Below are positions 9,355 through 16,383 of a stretch of 20,410 bases of DNA, one piece after another (within the stretch, counting starts at the first letter, position 1; the number at the start of each line of letters is the position of its first letter). The stretch lies in IMG/VR virus record IMGVR_UViG_3300034109_000793, positions 1-20,410 of that record. One strand, 5' to 3'. A program made the position numbers and the translations under genes. Origin of the DNA: a virus. The notes under the pieces are model-generated. The model was given only the letters and a program-made list of their open reading frames with translations. It was not told the DNA's origin and ran no database searches.

Positions 9355-9824
9355 TGAACCCGCTGATGAGGCTGACGGGATTCACGCAGGGGAGCGTGGC
9401 CAGCGGCCCAACATCCTTCGCCAACTTCCTTCGGACTCAGGCAAAGCTCGTACAGGCGGTGGTGGACGATCTGATTCCCGCGGCCGTCAACTGGCCTGAC
9501 ATCGTCGGAGATGAGGCCACGCTCTCGAACAACTCCGCGCAGATCACGGGCATCAACGACTCCATCGGCATCCGCCTGACATGGACTCCCGAAAGGGCTG
9601 TGTTCTTCGCGAAGACCTCGGCTTCCGCCTTGGCGGCGAACGATGTGGTGAACAACCCTAGCGGATGGAAGCAGATCACGAACGGCGAGGTCATCTTCGT
9701 CTCAAACAACACCCATGTCGGGTTTGCGACCACAGACTCCTCCATCGCAGCCACCGTAAGGAACGCTGACGGCGCAAACGCATCTCTTGATTCATTTGCG
9801 TACCTGTTGGTGGGGGGAGCCTGA
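9354..9824 (+). CDS. Hypothetical phage protein, probably virion-associated
   Basis: The 156-residue protein begins at ATG 9354, overlapping the previous TGA, and ends with TGATG overlapping the next gene. The N-terminal third looks helical (FANFLRTQAKLVQAVVDDLIPAA). The rest is rich in Ser, Thr, Asn and Val and probably beta-structured, with a closing SFAYLLVGGA. There are no Cys residues, signal peptide or membrane helix. The tight coupling to the flanking small genes suggests that they make parts of one structure, such as an accessory fibre or head decoration. I do not recognise the family. Confidence 0.75.
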   Translation: MNPLMRLTGFTQGSVASGPTSFANFLRTQAKLVQAVVDDLIPAAVNWPDIVGDEATLSNNSAQITGINDSIGIRLTWTPERAVFFAKTSASALAANDVVNNPSGWKQITNGEVIFVSNNTHVGFATTDSSIAATVRNADGANASLDSFAYLLVGGA

Positions 9825-10006
9825 TGAACACCATCGTCAGGTTCTACTTCGTCGGTCTGGGCACCGTGGCCGCGCCTCTTTGGTTCGACACGCAGACCCT
9901 TACGGAGCCGGGTGAAGGCGGGACAGGCGAAGTGGTGGACCCAGGCCAGCTTGACTTTTCCAAGACTGAAACATCAGGTCACCTTGTGACCATCGGAGTG
10001 CTCTGA
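9824..10006 (+). CDS. Small hypothetical protein (60 aa)
   Basis: The start ATG 9824 shares its A with the upstream TGA. The N-terminus (MNTIVRFYFVGLGTVAAPLWF) is hydrophobic but interrupted, so it reads more like a beta-hairpin than a clear membrane helix. A Gly/Glu/Pro-rich linker follows at about 29-42, ahead of a short hydrophilic end. The gene lies in the tightly spaced 9058-11488 cluster, one base ahead of the 429-residue gene. It may be a small virion component; no function is evident. Confidence 0.6.
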   Translation: MNTIVRFYFVGLGTVAAPLWFDTQTLTEPGEGGTGEVVDPGQLDFSKTETSGHLVTIGVL

Positions 10007-10007
10007 A

Positions 10008-11297
10008 ATGTCGAACAATGTCACCGTCAAGGATGCCTTCGGGGCAAACGAAGTCTTCCGCACCACCGAGTCCGGTGGAGTCCACACGCCCATCCACCGT
10101 ATCGAGGGCTATGACGCAGCCGAAGACATGGTGAAGGTGAAGAGCGTCCAGAAGAAGTGGCGCGACTCGTTCACCGTGGTCGGGGCACCCGACACCAACA
10201 AGTGGGACACCGTCGTCGGCACGGGCGGAGCGGCCTCCATCGTCACCGCTGGTGTCGTTCGCCTGAGCTCCGGAACCACGATCAACTCAGCGACCTCGAT
10301 CACCTCGAAGGAGACCTTCACGATCCCGTTCCGCATCTCGGTCGGCCTGACCCTGTCGCAGCGGATCGCGAACCAGACCTTCTACATCGAGCTTGTCAGC
10401 GTTGATCCCGTGACGCTGGCACCGGACGGGCTTCACTCGATGTCGTGGGCGTTCTCGGGCACCGTGGCGAATCAGGCGCAGTACGAGGTGCAGAACGGCG
10501 GACTTGCTCGACTTCCTTCCGGCGGCATCGGCATCAACACGACCGCGGGCGGCTCGGTCTATGAACTGGAGCCATACGCAGACGAGGCGTGGTTCCATAC
10601 AGGTGCGCTCGATGCCGTGACCGGACGAGCGCAGTCGTACCGCCGCCATCAGCAGATTCCCGATCCGAACGCGTTGTACAAGGTCAGGCTTCGATGGCTC
10701 AACGGTGGCTCCGCGCCCGCCAGCACGACCCACGCGGACATCCAGTACATCTCCGTGCAGGACTACGCGGAGCTCACGGCTGAGATCACCGCGGGCCGCG
10801 GCAACACGGTCGCCGGAAACGCCATGTCGGTGCTGCTTGCGGGAGCCACCACAGCGACCACGGCCATCGGTCAGGTCAGCATCGCAGCCTCTCAGACCAT
10901 CGGCTTGGTGGCGGGTTCCGCCGCCATCGGTGATGTCGGTATCCAGCACCGTGCCAACGCCACCGGAGCGGCCTCGCGCACTCACTTCGTTTCAGCGGCA
11001 AGCACGAACGCCACCATCGTCAAGAACGCCGCGGGTCGCTTGGTCGGCTGGTGTCTGTCGAACACCAACGCCGCGTGGCGGTATGTGAAGCTGCACAACC
11101 AGACCACGACCCCGACCGCTGGAAGCGGAGTCGTCCAGACCATCGCCATCCCACCGAACGGAACCTCGGTCATCTCGATTCCCGGCGGCGTGGCGTTTGC
11201 AACGGGCATCGGCCTCACGATGGTGACGGGAGCGGCAGACGCGGACACGACTGGAGTCGGAGCCAACGACATCGTCGGAGACCTGTTCTGGGCATGA
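10008..11297 (+). CDS. Probable virion surface/adhesin protein with common phage C-terminal domain
   Basis: The 429-residue protein starts at ATG 10008 with GGAG about 8 bases upstream. The N-terminal ~230 residues are beta-rich and include a WRDSFTVVGAPDTNKWDTVVG stretch resembling a carbohydrate-binding-type sandwich. The last ~90 residues (WRYVKLHNQTTTPTAG, a Pro-rich IPPNG turn, then GVAFATGIGLTMVTGAADADTT) match a small domain that recurs in many phage structural proteins. Composition is rich in Ala, Thr and Gly with few Cys, as is usual for virion proteins. Gene position, between the holin-like and terminase genes, is unusual for a T7-like phage. A role in surface binding is inference from composition and context. 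Confidence 0.8.
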   Translation: MSNNVTVKDAFGANEVFRTTESGGVHTPIHRIEGYDAAEDMVKVKSVQKKWRDSFTVVGAPDTNKWDTVVGTGGAASIVTAGVVRLSSGTTINSATSITSKETFTIPFRISVGLTLSQRIANQTFYIELVSVDPVTLAPDGLHSMSWAFSGTVANQAQYEVQNGGLARLPSGGIGINTTAGGSVYELEPYADEAWFHTGALDAVTGRAQSYRRHQQIPDPNALYKVRLRWLNGGSAPASTTHADIQYISVQDYAELTAEITAGRGNTVAGNAMSVLLAGATTATTAIGQVSIAASQTIGLVAGSAAIGDVGIQHRANATGAASRTHFVSAASTNATIVKNAAGRLVGWCLSNTNAAWRYVKLHNQTTTPTAGSGVVQTIAIPPNGTSVISIPGGVAFATGIGLTMVTGAADADTTGVGANDIVGDLFWA

Positions 11298-11488
11298 CCA
11301 TGAAGATCACCACCATCCTTTGTCCTTGCCTCATCAACGGCCTTTCCTACTCGCCCAGCCAGCGTGTCGCGTTTAGCGACAACGAGGCGGACGACATGGC
11401 ACAAGAGGGGCTGGCCGAGTTGACCCCGGACGCGACTGGATTCACCGACCACGACTCGAACCTAGCCGCAGCGAGGCCCAATGCCTAA
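11294..11488 (+). CDS. Small hypothetical phage protein (64 aa)
   Basis: The start ATG 11294 overlaps the upstream TGA (ATGA); a second in-frame ATG at 11300 would give 62 residues. The middle (GLSYSPSQRVAFSDNEADDMAQEGLAEL) follows a pattern seen in short phage proteins encoded near virion genes, in which a beta-hairpin leads to an Ala-rich helix ending in GxA. An N-terminal CPC pair is also present. It overlaps the small terminase gene by 8 bases (ATGCCTAA). The location matches where T7-like phages may carry lysis or structural accessory genes, but it has no signal peptide or lipobox, so it is not a spanin. Confidence 0.65.
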   Translation: MTMKITTILCPCLINGLSYSPSQRVAFSDNEADDMAQEGLAELTPDATGFTDHDSNLAAARPNA

Positions 11489-11732
11489 GAAGCCCCCACC
11501 TCCCGCCGCGCCCGCGCAGCCGGACTTGGCCGTTCGCCTTGCCCACCTGCACAACAAGCTGACCGAGGAGTTGATCGCCCGGATCGAGAGCGGGGCGGCC
11601 GAAGCGTCGGATCTGTCGGTTGCCCGGCAGCTCCTGAAGGACAACGGAGTCAATGCGACTCCCAAGACTCAGGCTCCGATCTTCCGACTGTCTCAGGCCA
11701 TGCCTTTCGAGGAAGGCCGCCAGGCCGTCTAG
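11481..11732 (+). CDS. Terminase small subunit
   Basis: The 83-residue protein lies directly upstream of the large terminase, as T7 gp18 does relative to gp19. After a Pro/Ala-rich start, residues about 16-55 form the expected helical core: LAHLHNKLTEELIARIESG, then EASDLSVARQLLKDNGVNA. The pattern RIxxGxAxASDLxxARQxLKDN is a hallmark of small terminase subunits (DNA maturase A) of T7-like phages. The subunit recognises the concatemeric genome and regulates the large subunit. It starts 8 bases inside the previous gene and ends 21 bases before the large-subunit gene. Confidence 0.85.
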   Translation: MPKKPPPPAAPAQPDLAVRLAHLHNKLTEELIARIESGAAEASDLSVARQLLKDNGVNATPKTQAPIFRLSQAMPFEEGRQAV

Positions 11733-11753
11733 GAGCCCCGCTGAGCCCTCCCA

Positions 11754-13526
11754 ATGCCGACCCCTCCAGACCCCCTCCCCAAGAAGCCCAAGGCCAAGGC
11801 GGCGGAGCGGCCGCGGGGGATCAACCCCCTGGTTGAGATCGACCCCCGCCTGTACGACTTCCGGAACTTCCTCTGGCTGACTTGGCAGCATCTGGGGCTC
11901 CCTGAACCCACCCCCGTCCAGTACGACCTGGCGACCTACCTGCAGAACGGACCCCGTCGATGCGTAATCCAAGCCTTTCGTGGAGTCGGGAAGTCCTTCG
12001 TCACCTCGGCCTTCGTCATCCACCAGCTCCTGCTGGACCCGTCCAAGAACATCCTGGTGGTGTCGAGCTCGAAGCAGAGGGCGGACGACTTCACGACCTT
12101 CACGCTCCGGATCATCGAGTCGATGGCCCTGCTGGAGCACCTGCGGCCGCGGGACGACCAGAGGAAGTCGAAGCTGGCCTTCGATGTGGGCCTGGCCCCG
12201 CCGAGCCAGAGCCCGTCGGTGGTCTCGAAGGGGATCACCAGCCAGATCACGGGAAGCCGCGCCGACCTGATCGTCGCGGACGATGTCGAAAGCGCAAACA
12301 ACAGCCTGACCCAGACGATGCGGGACAAGCTGGGCGAGGCGGTCAAGGAGTTTGACGCTGTCCTGAAGCCGGACGGCCGCGTGGTCTACCTGGGCACCCC
12401 TCAGACCGAGGCATCGCTGTACGCGACCCTCCCCGAGCGCGGCTACGAGACCAGGATCTGGCCCGCCAGGTTCCCCGAGCCCAAGCTGCGGGAGTTCTAC
12501 GGCCCCAAGCTGGCCCCGATGATCGCGGACCAGCTCGACAAGGACGCGATGCTGACGGGCCGCCCGACCGACCCGCGGCGGTTCTCCGACCTGGACCTGA
12601 TGGAGCGCGAGATGAGCTTCGGCCGCTCGGGCTTCGCGCTGCAGTTCATGCTGGACACCAGCCTGAGCGACCTCGACCGCTACCCGCTGCGCCTGTCGGA
12701 CGCGATCATCACCGAGTGCGAGGCCGACACGGCTCCCGAGAAGCTGGTCTGGGGCAAGGAACGCCCCTGCGAGGACCTGCCGTGCGTCGGCCTGAACGGC
12801 GACCGCTGGTACAGGGCCACGGCACTCATCGACCAGAACCACCCCAAGCCCTACCACGGCTCGGTCATGGCCATCGACCCCTCCGGCCGCGGCGTGGACG
12901 AGACCGCGTTCGCCGTGGTCAAGATGCTGAACGGGTTCCTGTTCGTGACCGAGGCGGGCGGGCTGCCCGGCGGCTACGACGAGCGCACCCTGAAGGAGCT
13001 GGTCCAGATCGCCGCCCGGCAGAAGGTCAACCACATCGTCGTGGAGTCGAACTTCGGAGACGGGATGTTCACCGAGCTCCTCAAGCCGCACCTGCGGTCA
13101 GGACACAACTGCTTCATCGAAGAGGTCCGGCATTCGGTCCAGAAGGAGAAGCGGATCATCGACACCCTGGAGCCCGTCCTGAACCAGCACCGCCTTGTGA
13201 TCGACTCCCGGGTCGTCCAGCGCGACTACGAGACGGCCAAGACCTCCGACAAGAGCCTCCACTACAGCCTCTTCTACCAGATGTCCCGGATCGTCCGGGC
13301 CCGAGGTGCCCTCCTGCACGACGACAGGCTCGATGCCCTGGCCATCGCGGTCAACTACTGGACCGAGCAGATGGCTCAGAACGCAGACGAGAAGATCGTT
13401 CAGGCCCGAGAACAGGCGATTGCCGAGCGACTGGAACGATTCATGGAGGGACGGATCATTCCCAAGGCTCGGGAGGAGACCACAAGCTACCGCTGGAACC
13501 CTTTGGGTAGACCAGAACAGGGCTAG
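11754..13526 (+). CDS. Terminase large subunit (packaging ATPase and nuclease)
   Basis: The 590-residue protein is close in length to T7 gp19 (586). It docks at the portal, pumps DNA into the prohead and cuts it to genome length. ATPase motifs: AFRGVGKS Walker A at 74-81 and DLIVADDVE Walker B at 171-179. Nuclease (RNase H-like) acidic residues: D375 in AIDPSGRGVDETA, E431 in VESNFGDGMF, and D523/D524/D527 in DDRLDALA. All motifs appear intact. The first ~25 residues are Pro/Lys-rich. ATG 11754 is the only reasonable start near the upstream gene; a GGAG lies rather far upstream, so coupling to the small subunit gene is likely. It is the last gene before the non-coding region, as in T7-like genomes. 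Confidence 0.97.
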   Translation: MPTPPDPLPKKPKAKAAERPRGINPLVEIDPRLYDFRNFLWLTWQHLGLPEPTPVQYDLATYLQNGPRRCVIQAFRGVGKSFVTSAFVIHQLLLDPSKNILVVSSSKQRADDFTTFTLRIIESMALLEHLRPRDDQRKSKLAFDVGLAPPSQSPSVVSKGITSQITGSRADLIVADDVESANNSLTQTMRDKLGEAVKEFDAVLKPDGRVVYLGTPQTEASLYATLPERGYETRIWPARFPEPKLREFYGPKLAPMIADQLDKDAMLTGRPTDPRRFSDLDLMEREMSFGRSGFALQFMLDTSLSDLDRYPLRLSDAIITECEADTAPEKLVWGKERPCEDLPCVGLNGDRWYRATALIDQNHPKPYHGSVMAIDPSGRGVDETAFAVVKMLNGFLFVTEAGGLPGGYDERTLKELVQIAARQKVNHIVVESNFGDGMFTELLKPHLRSGHNCFIEEVRHSVQKEKRIIDTLEPVLNQHRLVIDSRVVQRDYETAKTSDKSLHYSLFYQMSRIVRARGALLHDDRLDALAIAVNYWTEQMAQNADEKIVQAREQAIAERLERFMEGRIIPKAREETTSYRWNPLGRPEQG

Positions 13527-13720
13527 GTAGCCTCTGGTACGACGACCCCGTCGTTCGTTTCAAACGACCTTATGGAATCTATCCAGAGAGGCCCAGGTCA
13601 TCACCGCAGGTGAGATGATTGGGGGCGTGGTGGATGAGTGGTCCAGAGTCCTTCTAGGTGAATCCCAGGGAATCCCAGGATTGGCACCGTAGGTGGGTAG
13701 TCTGGGGGGAGGGGGGGAAC

Positions 13721-13763
13721 ACCTAAAGGTATACCTAGGATAGACCTAGGATAATCCTAAGAG
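13721..13763 (+). repeat. Helically phased ACCTAGG-type repeats
   Basis: Four related units start at 13721 (ACCTAAAGGT), 13733 (ACCTAGGATA), 13744 (ACCTAGGATA) and 13755 (TCCTAAGAGC), spaced 12, 11 and 11 bases, about one helical turn. The first contains CCTAAAG (13722-13728), the same heptamer reported as arrays next to the T7 terminal repeats. They lie about 20 bases upstream of the TTGACA promoter. They could serve packaging or terminal-repeat processing, or bind a regulator. Confidence 0.6.
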
Positions 13764-13781
13764 CAGACTCCAGAATGGGGC

Positions 13782-13810
13782 TTGACAGCGGTTAGATTGT
13801 CTAGTACCGT
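13782..13810 (+). promoter_or_regulatory. Candidate sigma-70-type early promoter
   Basis: A perfect TTGACA at 13782-13787 is followed 17 bases later by TACCGT (13805-13810). A better-looking -10 candidate, TAGACT (13812-13817), is 24 bases away, which is too far for the standard spacing. A 5-base inverted repeat (GTCTA 13799-13803, TAGAC 13812-13816) overlaps the -10 zone and may be an operator. The promoter would drive the seven-gene block starting at 13895. Confidence 0.6.
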
Positions 13811-13832
13811 ATAGACTCTCTTCTTCGCGGAG

Positions 13833-13863
13833 GCCCAGGGGGGTTCACCCGACCCCCTTGGGC
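13833..13863 (+). promoter_or_regulatory. Leader hairpin upstream of first early-type gene
   Basis: Bases 13833-13843 (GCCCAGGGGGG) pair with 13853-13863 (CCCCCTTGGGC) to form an 11-base-pair stem with one G-U pair and a 9-base loop. No T-tract follows, so it is not a simple terminator. Lying between promoter and ribosome binding site, it could stabilise the mRNA 5' end, guide RNA processing or modulate translation. Confidence 0.55.
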
Positions 13864-13894
13864 TTCCCCCAAGCACACCAATCTGGAGGAACCC

Positions 13895-14332
13895 ATGTCA
13901 GAAGAAGGCAACAACCACGAAGCGGTCCTGCGCCGAGCCGCGGAGAACACGGAACTGAGCCTGGCCCTGCGCCGGGCTTGTCAGGCGGCCCTGAGATCCG
14001 ACTTGGCGGTCCGCGCCGCCCACGACTGGCTTGCGCTGGATGCCCGCGTCTCCGCGCTCAGGCAAGCCTTGGATGAGGCCAGCAGCAAGATCAAGGCCGC
14101 GGAGGCAGAGCGAGAGGGTCTCGTTCACAAGAGCCAGCTGCTGCTGCGGGTCATGCGCGAGATCAACTGCCGCATCGAGCATGGCGCAACCAGCAACGGC
14201 CACCTTGAAGGGATTCTGAGGCTCATCGAGGCGAACCTCGTCCCCACGGAGGCGAAGCGAGGTTCTTGGGTTCCCGTCAGCCAGCCGCCGTGGGAGCCGA
14301 TTCCAGAGCTGCCGAAGGAGGTGAAGTCGTGA
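13895..14332 (+). CDS. Early-type hypothetical coiled-coil protein
   Basis: This first gene after the candidate early promoter starts at ATG 13895 behind a strong GGAGGA ribosome binding site. The 145-residue product is highly helical and Ala/Glu/Arg-rich, with a likely coiled coil at about 45-85 (VSALRQALDEASSKIKAAEAERE). A Pro/Trp-rich tail ends in EVKS, where the terminal codons double as the ribosome binding site of the next gene. There is no membrane segment or known catalytic motif. Operon position suggests an early accessory role in host takeover or in counter-defence; that is inference only. Confidence 0.8.
   Translation: MSEEGNNHEAVLRRAAENTELSLALRRACQAALRSDLAVRAAHDWLALDARVSALRQALDEASSKIKAAEAEREGLVHKSQLLLRVMREINCRIEHGATSNGHLEGILRLIEANLVPTEAKRGSWVPVSQPPWEPIPELPKEVKS
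14317..14332 (+). promoter_or_regulatory. Translation-coupling cassette, copy 1
   Basis: GGAGGTGAAGTCGTGA combines the ribosome binding site, the last codons of one gene (EVKS and stop) and the GTG start of the next gene. The same cassette recurs at 15208 and 15459, so it sets the start at GTG 14329. Confidence 0.75.
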
Positions 14333-14694
14333 GCGATCCCCAGACTCCCAACATCACCCCGCACTTCGTCTGGATGCAGAACCGAGATGGAAAGCTGAGA
14401 GACGAACGGGCCGAGCTGATGAAGCGGCTGAATGAACTGAGCGACGAACACGCTCAGCTTGTTCAGGACATGGCCGCCGAGCTCTACGGGCTGAAGCCCG
14501 GAGACCGCCTTGTTTCTAAGGATCGGCATCAGGTCGGCAAGGTGTTCGTGTTCCAGAAGTGGCACATCTACCGCTGGAGCCAGGTCGAGCCGCATTCTTG
14601 CTTTCCTCCTTCTTGCCTTGTTCGCCTGGTGCTCAAGGATGGGCAGACCCTGCACAAGGGCGAGACTGTTCTTTACCGTTGGGGGAAGGCATGA
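14329..14694 (+). CDS. Early-type hypothetical protein (121 aa)
   Basis: The start is GTG 14329, fixed by GGAGG in the preceding cassette and by the 4-base overlap with the upstream stop. Residues about 18-48 form a charged helix, probably a coiled coil (DGKLRDERAELMKRLNELSDEHAQL). Residues about 58-121 look like a small beta-barrel (LKPGDRLVSKDRHQVGKVFVF, then LVRLVLKDGQTLHKGETVLY), with two Cys in HSCFPPSC. An ATG in the reading frame upstream of the GTG is not used. It overlaps the next gene by ATGA. Function unknown. Confidence 0.8.
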   Translation: MSDPQTPNITPHFVWMQNRDGKLRDERAELMKRLNELSDEHAQLVQDMAAELYGLKPGDRLVSKDRHQVGKVFVFQKWHIYRWSQVEPHSCFPPSCLVRLVLKDGQTLHKGETVLYRWGKA

Positions 14695-14942
14695 GCCACC
14701 CCAAGTCCTTCTACGAGCAGGTCAAGGCGTTCTACGGCGAGAAGCAAGACCTCCGCATCAAGCGAAGGGTTGGACGCATCGACTTCTTCTTTGAGTGGCG
14801 GGCCAAGTCGCGGGTGTTTGGAAGATTCGGAGGTGGCTGGAACTGGGCACTAGGTTTCGAGGCGGGCGGAAGCACGGTCATGCTCCACCTGCTCGTTGCG
14901 ATGCTCTGCGTGTCGTGGGAGAAGAGGAAGGTGCAGCCATGA
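14691..14942 (+). CDS. Small phage protein with GRFGGGWNW motif (83 aa)
   Basis: ATG 14691 overlaps the upstream TGA. The protein has a basic N-terminal half, then FGRFGGGWNWALGFEAGG at about 43-60, then a hydrophobic strand or helix (TVMLHLLVAMLCVSW). The Gly/Trp-rich centre followed by a hydrophobic strand resembles a small family of unknown function that I have seen in other phages, usually among early or accessory genes. No function is known to me. The final strand could insert in the membrane, but it is flanked by charged residues and is more likely a beta-strand. Confidence 0.75.
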   Translation: MSHPKSFYEQVKAFYGEKQDLRIKRRVGRIDFFFEWRAKSRVFGRFGGGWNWALGFEAGGSTVMLHLLVAMLCVSWEKRKVQP

Positions 14943-15223
14943 GCTGGTCCTCTTACCGCCACCTAGCGGAGAAAGAGGCGTATAGCGCAATTTCTCCGAC
15001 CTGCTCCCATGTCGATGCCGCCCTAGAGACAGCCAACCAGGCAATCAAGAAGCAGACCGAAGCTCTGCGGGAAGCCCTAATTGAGGCTTGCCAACGAGCT
15101 CTCCAGGCTGAAGCGAAAGTCGATGACTTGGAAATCGCGGTCAGCCGACTAGAACGCGAGGTCGATGACCTGAAAGACACGGTCTCAGGTCTGGAAGGTC
15201 AACTGAGGGAGGCGAAGTCGTGA
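14939..15223 (+). CDS. Early-type coiled-coil protein (94 aa)
   Basis: ATG 14939 overlaps the upstream TGA. Residues about 30-92 form an almost continuous coiled coil with regular hydrophobic spacing: KKQTEALREALIEACQRALQ, then VDDLEIAVSRLEREVDDLKD and VSGLEGQLREAKS. Such small coiled-coil proteins often act as dimerising inhibitors or scaffolds, but no partner can be named. The last codons form part of the second coupling cassette. Base use matches the neighbouring early-type genes. Confidence 0.78.
   Translation: MSWSSYRHLAEKEAYSAISPTCSHVDAALETANQAIKKQTEALREALIEACQRALQAEAKVDDLEIAVSRLEREVDDLKDTVSGLEGQLREAKS
15208..15223 (+). promoter_or_regulatory. Translation-coupling cassette, copy 2
   Basis: GGAGGCGAAGTCGTGA differs from copy 1 by one base (T to C). 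It supplies the ribosome binding site and the GTG start at 15220 and encodes the upstream C-terminus EAKS. Confidence 0.75.
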
Positions 15224-15474
15224 GCGACAACACTTTCAAAAGAGAGAACCAGTTCTACGCGGAGATTGCCGCGCTCCGTGCCGAACTCGCCACGCTCAAG
15301 AAGGCCAAGACTCGAAGGAAGGTGGTGCAGCTGATCGTCCTGCCGCGAGCAGGTCAAACTTGCAATGAGCTATACGCCCTCGCGGACGATGGAACGATCT
15401 GGCAGCGATACGAGCCAGACGGCTGGCTGCAATCGCTTGATATTCCGCAGCCTCAACAGGAGGTGAAGTCGTGA
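15220..15474 (+). CDS. Early-type hypothetical protein (84 aa)
   Basis: GTG 15220 is set by coupling cassette 2. An N-terminal helix (FYAEIAALRAELATLKKAKTR) is followed by a compact beta region: KVVQLIVLPRAGQTCNELYALADDGTIWQRYEPDGWLQ. The ALADDGTIWQ pattern is reminiscent of small beta-propeller-blade or WYL-like strands, but a single blade is too little to assign a fold. The C-terminus EVKS is dictated by coupling cassette 3. Function unknown. Confidence 0.75.
   Translation: MSDNTFKRENQFYAEIAALRAELATLKKAKTRRKVVQLIVLPRAGQTCNELYALADDGTIWQRYEPDGWLQSLDIPQPQQEVKS
15459..15474 (+). promoter_or_regulatory. Translation-coupling cassette, copy 3
   Basis: GGAGGTGAAGTCGTGA is identical over 16 bases to copy 1 and sets GTG 15471 as the next start. 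Confidence 0.75.
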
Positions 15475-15893
15475 ACATCTCCAGATCCCACATCCAGTCC
15501 ATGATGGACCGCGGCTCCCTCCGCAAGGATCACATCCTCGCCCTGCTGGACGAGATCGACCGCCTGAAGCAGCCCCACCGCCAGCCGCTCTACATCACCG
15601 ATGGAGGCAGGATCGAGCCCATCGCCTCGCCCATGTTCTCCGGAACCCCCCTGCTCTTCGACGGCATGGAGAAGGCGTTCATCGGCACCGCGACACAGGC
15701 CACCGGGGACCAACTCGCCGTCTACGCCTGGGACAAGCTCATCAACGAGACCGTCCGGCAGGGCATGACCAGAGAAGAAGCGGAAGAGTGGGTCTCCTTC
15801 AACATCGCAGGGGCCTGGGTAGGACCCGGAACACCCCTGATCTACCACAAGAAGACGCTCCGCGCATTCAACGCGGAAATGGAGGAACCATGA
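15471..15893 (+). CDS. Conserved phage hypothetical protein (140 aa)
   Basis: GTG 15471 is set by coupling cassette 3. Residues about 65-125 carry a pattern I recognise from many phage proteins of unknown function: FDGMEKAFIGTATQ, then AVYAWDKLINETVRQGMTREEAEEWVSFNIAGAWVG, and TPLIYH. The EAxEW-FNxxGAxxGxxTP signature is strongly conserved in that group. The N-terminus adds a short helical region (RKDHILALLDEIDRLKQ). The stop overlaps the next ATG, and GGAGGA just upstream gives the next gene a strong ribosome binding site. Confidence 0.88.
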   Translation: MNISRSHIQSMMDRGSLRKDHILALLDEIDRLKQPHRQPLYITDGGRIEPIASPMFSGTPLLFDGMEKAFIGTATQATGDQLAVYAWDKLINETVRQGMTREEAEEWVSFNIAGAWVGPGTPLIYHKKTLRAFNAEMEEP

Positions 15894-16312
15894 ACGCCGC
15901 CCCCATCACACCACCACCAAACTCGGAACTAAAGATCGCCGTCGCCGGAAACCATGTCTACCTGCACCTCACTTTCCTGAATCCCGTGACCAACGAGACG
16001 CGGAACTACGCCCTCCTCTTCACCGAGGCGTGGAACAGGTTCATGGCCCAGGTCTCCGCCGCTGAAGCCCTCGTCATCTCCAAGCACCTGGAGCAGGAAA
16101 TCGAGAAGAAGGGCATCTTCCCCACCGTCGAGGCCGAGGTTGCCTCCTGCATCGCCAGCGGCCAGCTCGACCAAGCCACCGAACTCCTCGATGCGCTCCT
16201 CCAGGATGTCCATGAGCAGCCGGATGCCTTCGCCATCGAGGGACTTCGGGTACACTCGGCCTTGTGGCAGCGGCTTCAGACGGCCAAGAAGGCCGCGGCA
16301 AGCCGGAACTGA
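15890..16312 (+). CDS. Early-type hypothetical protein (140 aa), last of block
   Basis: ATG 15890 lies 5 bases after GGAGGA. After a Pro/Ala-rich start, residues about 13-45 look beta-structured (LKIAVAGNHVYLHLTFLNP) and the remainder helical, with repeated hydrophobic-charged periodicity (AEVASCIASGQLDQATELLDALLQ). The shape suggests a small helical-repeat domain, possibly for protein binding, but no family is recognised. It ends 38 bases before a strong terminator stem and so closes the 13895-16312 operon. Confidence 0.8.
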   Translation: MNAAPITPPPNSELKIAVAGNHVYLHLTFLNPVTNETRNYALLFTEAWNRFMAQVSAAEALVISKHLEQEIEKKGIFPTVEAEVASCIASGQLDQATELLDALLQDVHEQPDAFAIEGLRVHSALWQRLQTAKKAAASRN

Positions 16313-16350
16313 GCCGCAGACCACGCAGAACCAGCTTTCCTCCAGGGAGG

Positions 16351-16383
16351 CCCCGGTGTAACAGCCGGGGTTTCCTGGTTTTT
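16351..16383 (+). terminator. Rho-independent terminator of the first small-gene operon
   Basis: Stem CCCCGG (16351-16356) and CCGGGG (16365-16370) enclose an 8-base loop; a T-rich tail (TTTCCTGGTTTTT) follows at 16371-16383. It lies just downstream of the last gene of the block on the same strand. Confidence 0.85.

Larger units (their letters stand above)
13527..13894. other. Non-coding region between terminase and first early-type gene
   Basis: No credible gene lies in this 368-base stretch. It holds small hairpins at the end of the terminase gene (GGCTA/TAGCC at 13521-13532, ACGAC/GTCGT at 13542-13554, GTCGTT/AACGAC at 13550-13568), a perfect tandem of a 9-base element (AATCCCAGG twice in 13661-13680), a G6AG7 run (13704-13717), the phased CCTAGG repeats, a promoter and a leader hairpin. 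In T7-like genomes this place carries the terminal repeat, packaging signals and early promoters. The exact genome ends cannot be seen. None of the early hairpins has a clear T-tract, so termination after the terminase is uncertain. Confidence 0.6.

Noticed and set aside
11442-13091. Long minus-strand open frame (549 codons) opposite the terminase
   Set aside because: It lies opposite a terminase with intact motifs; high GC makes antisense frames open, and the translation has no recognisable domain.
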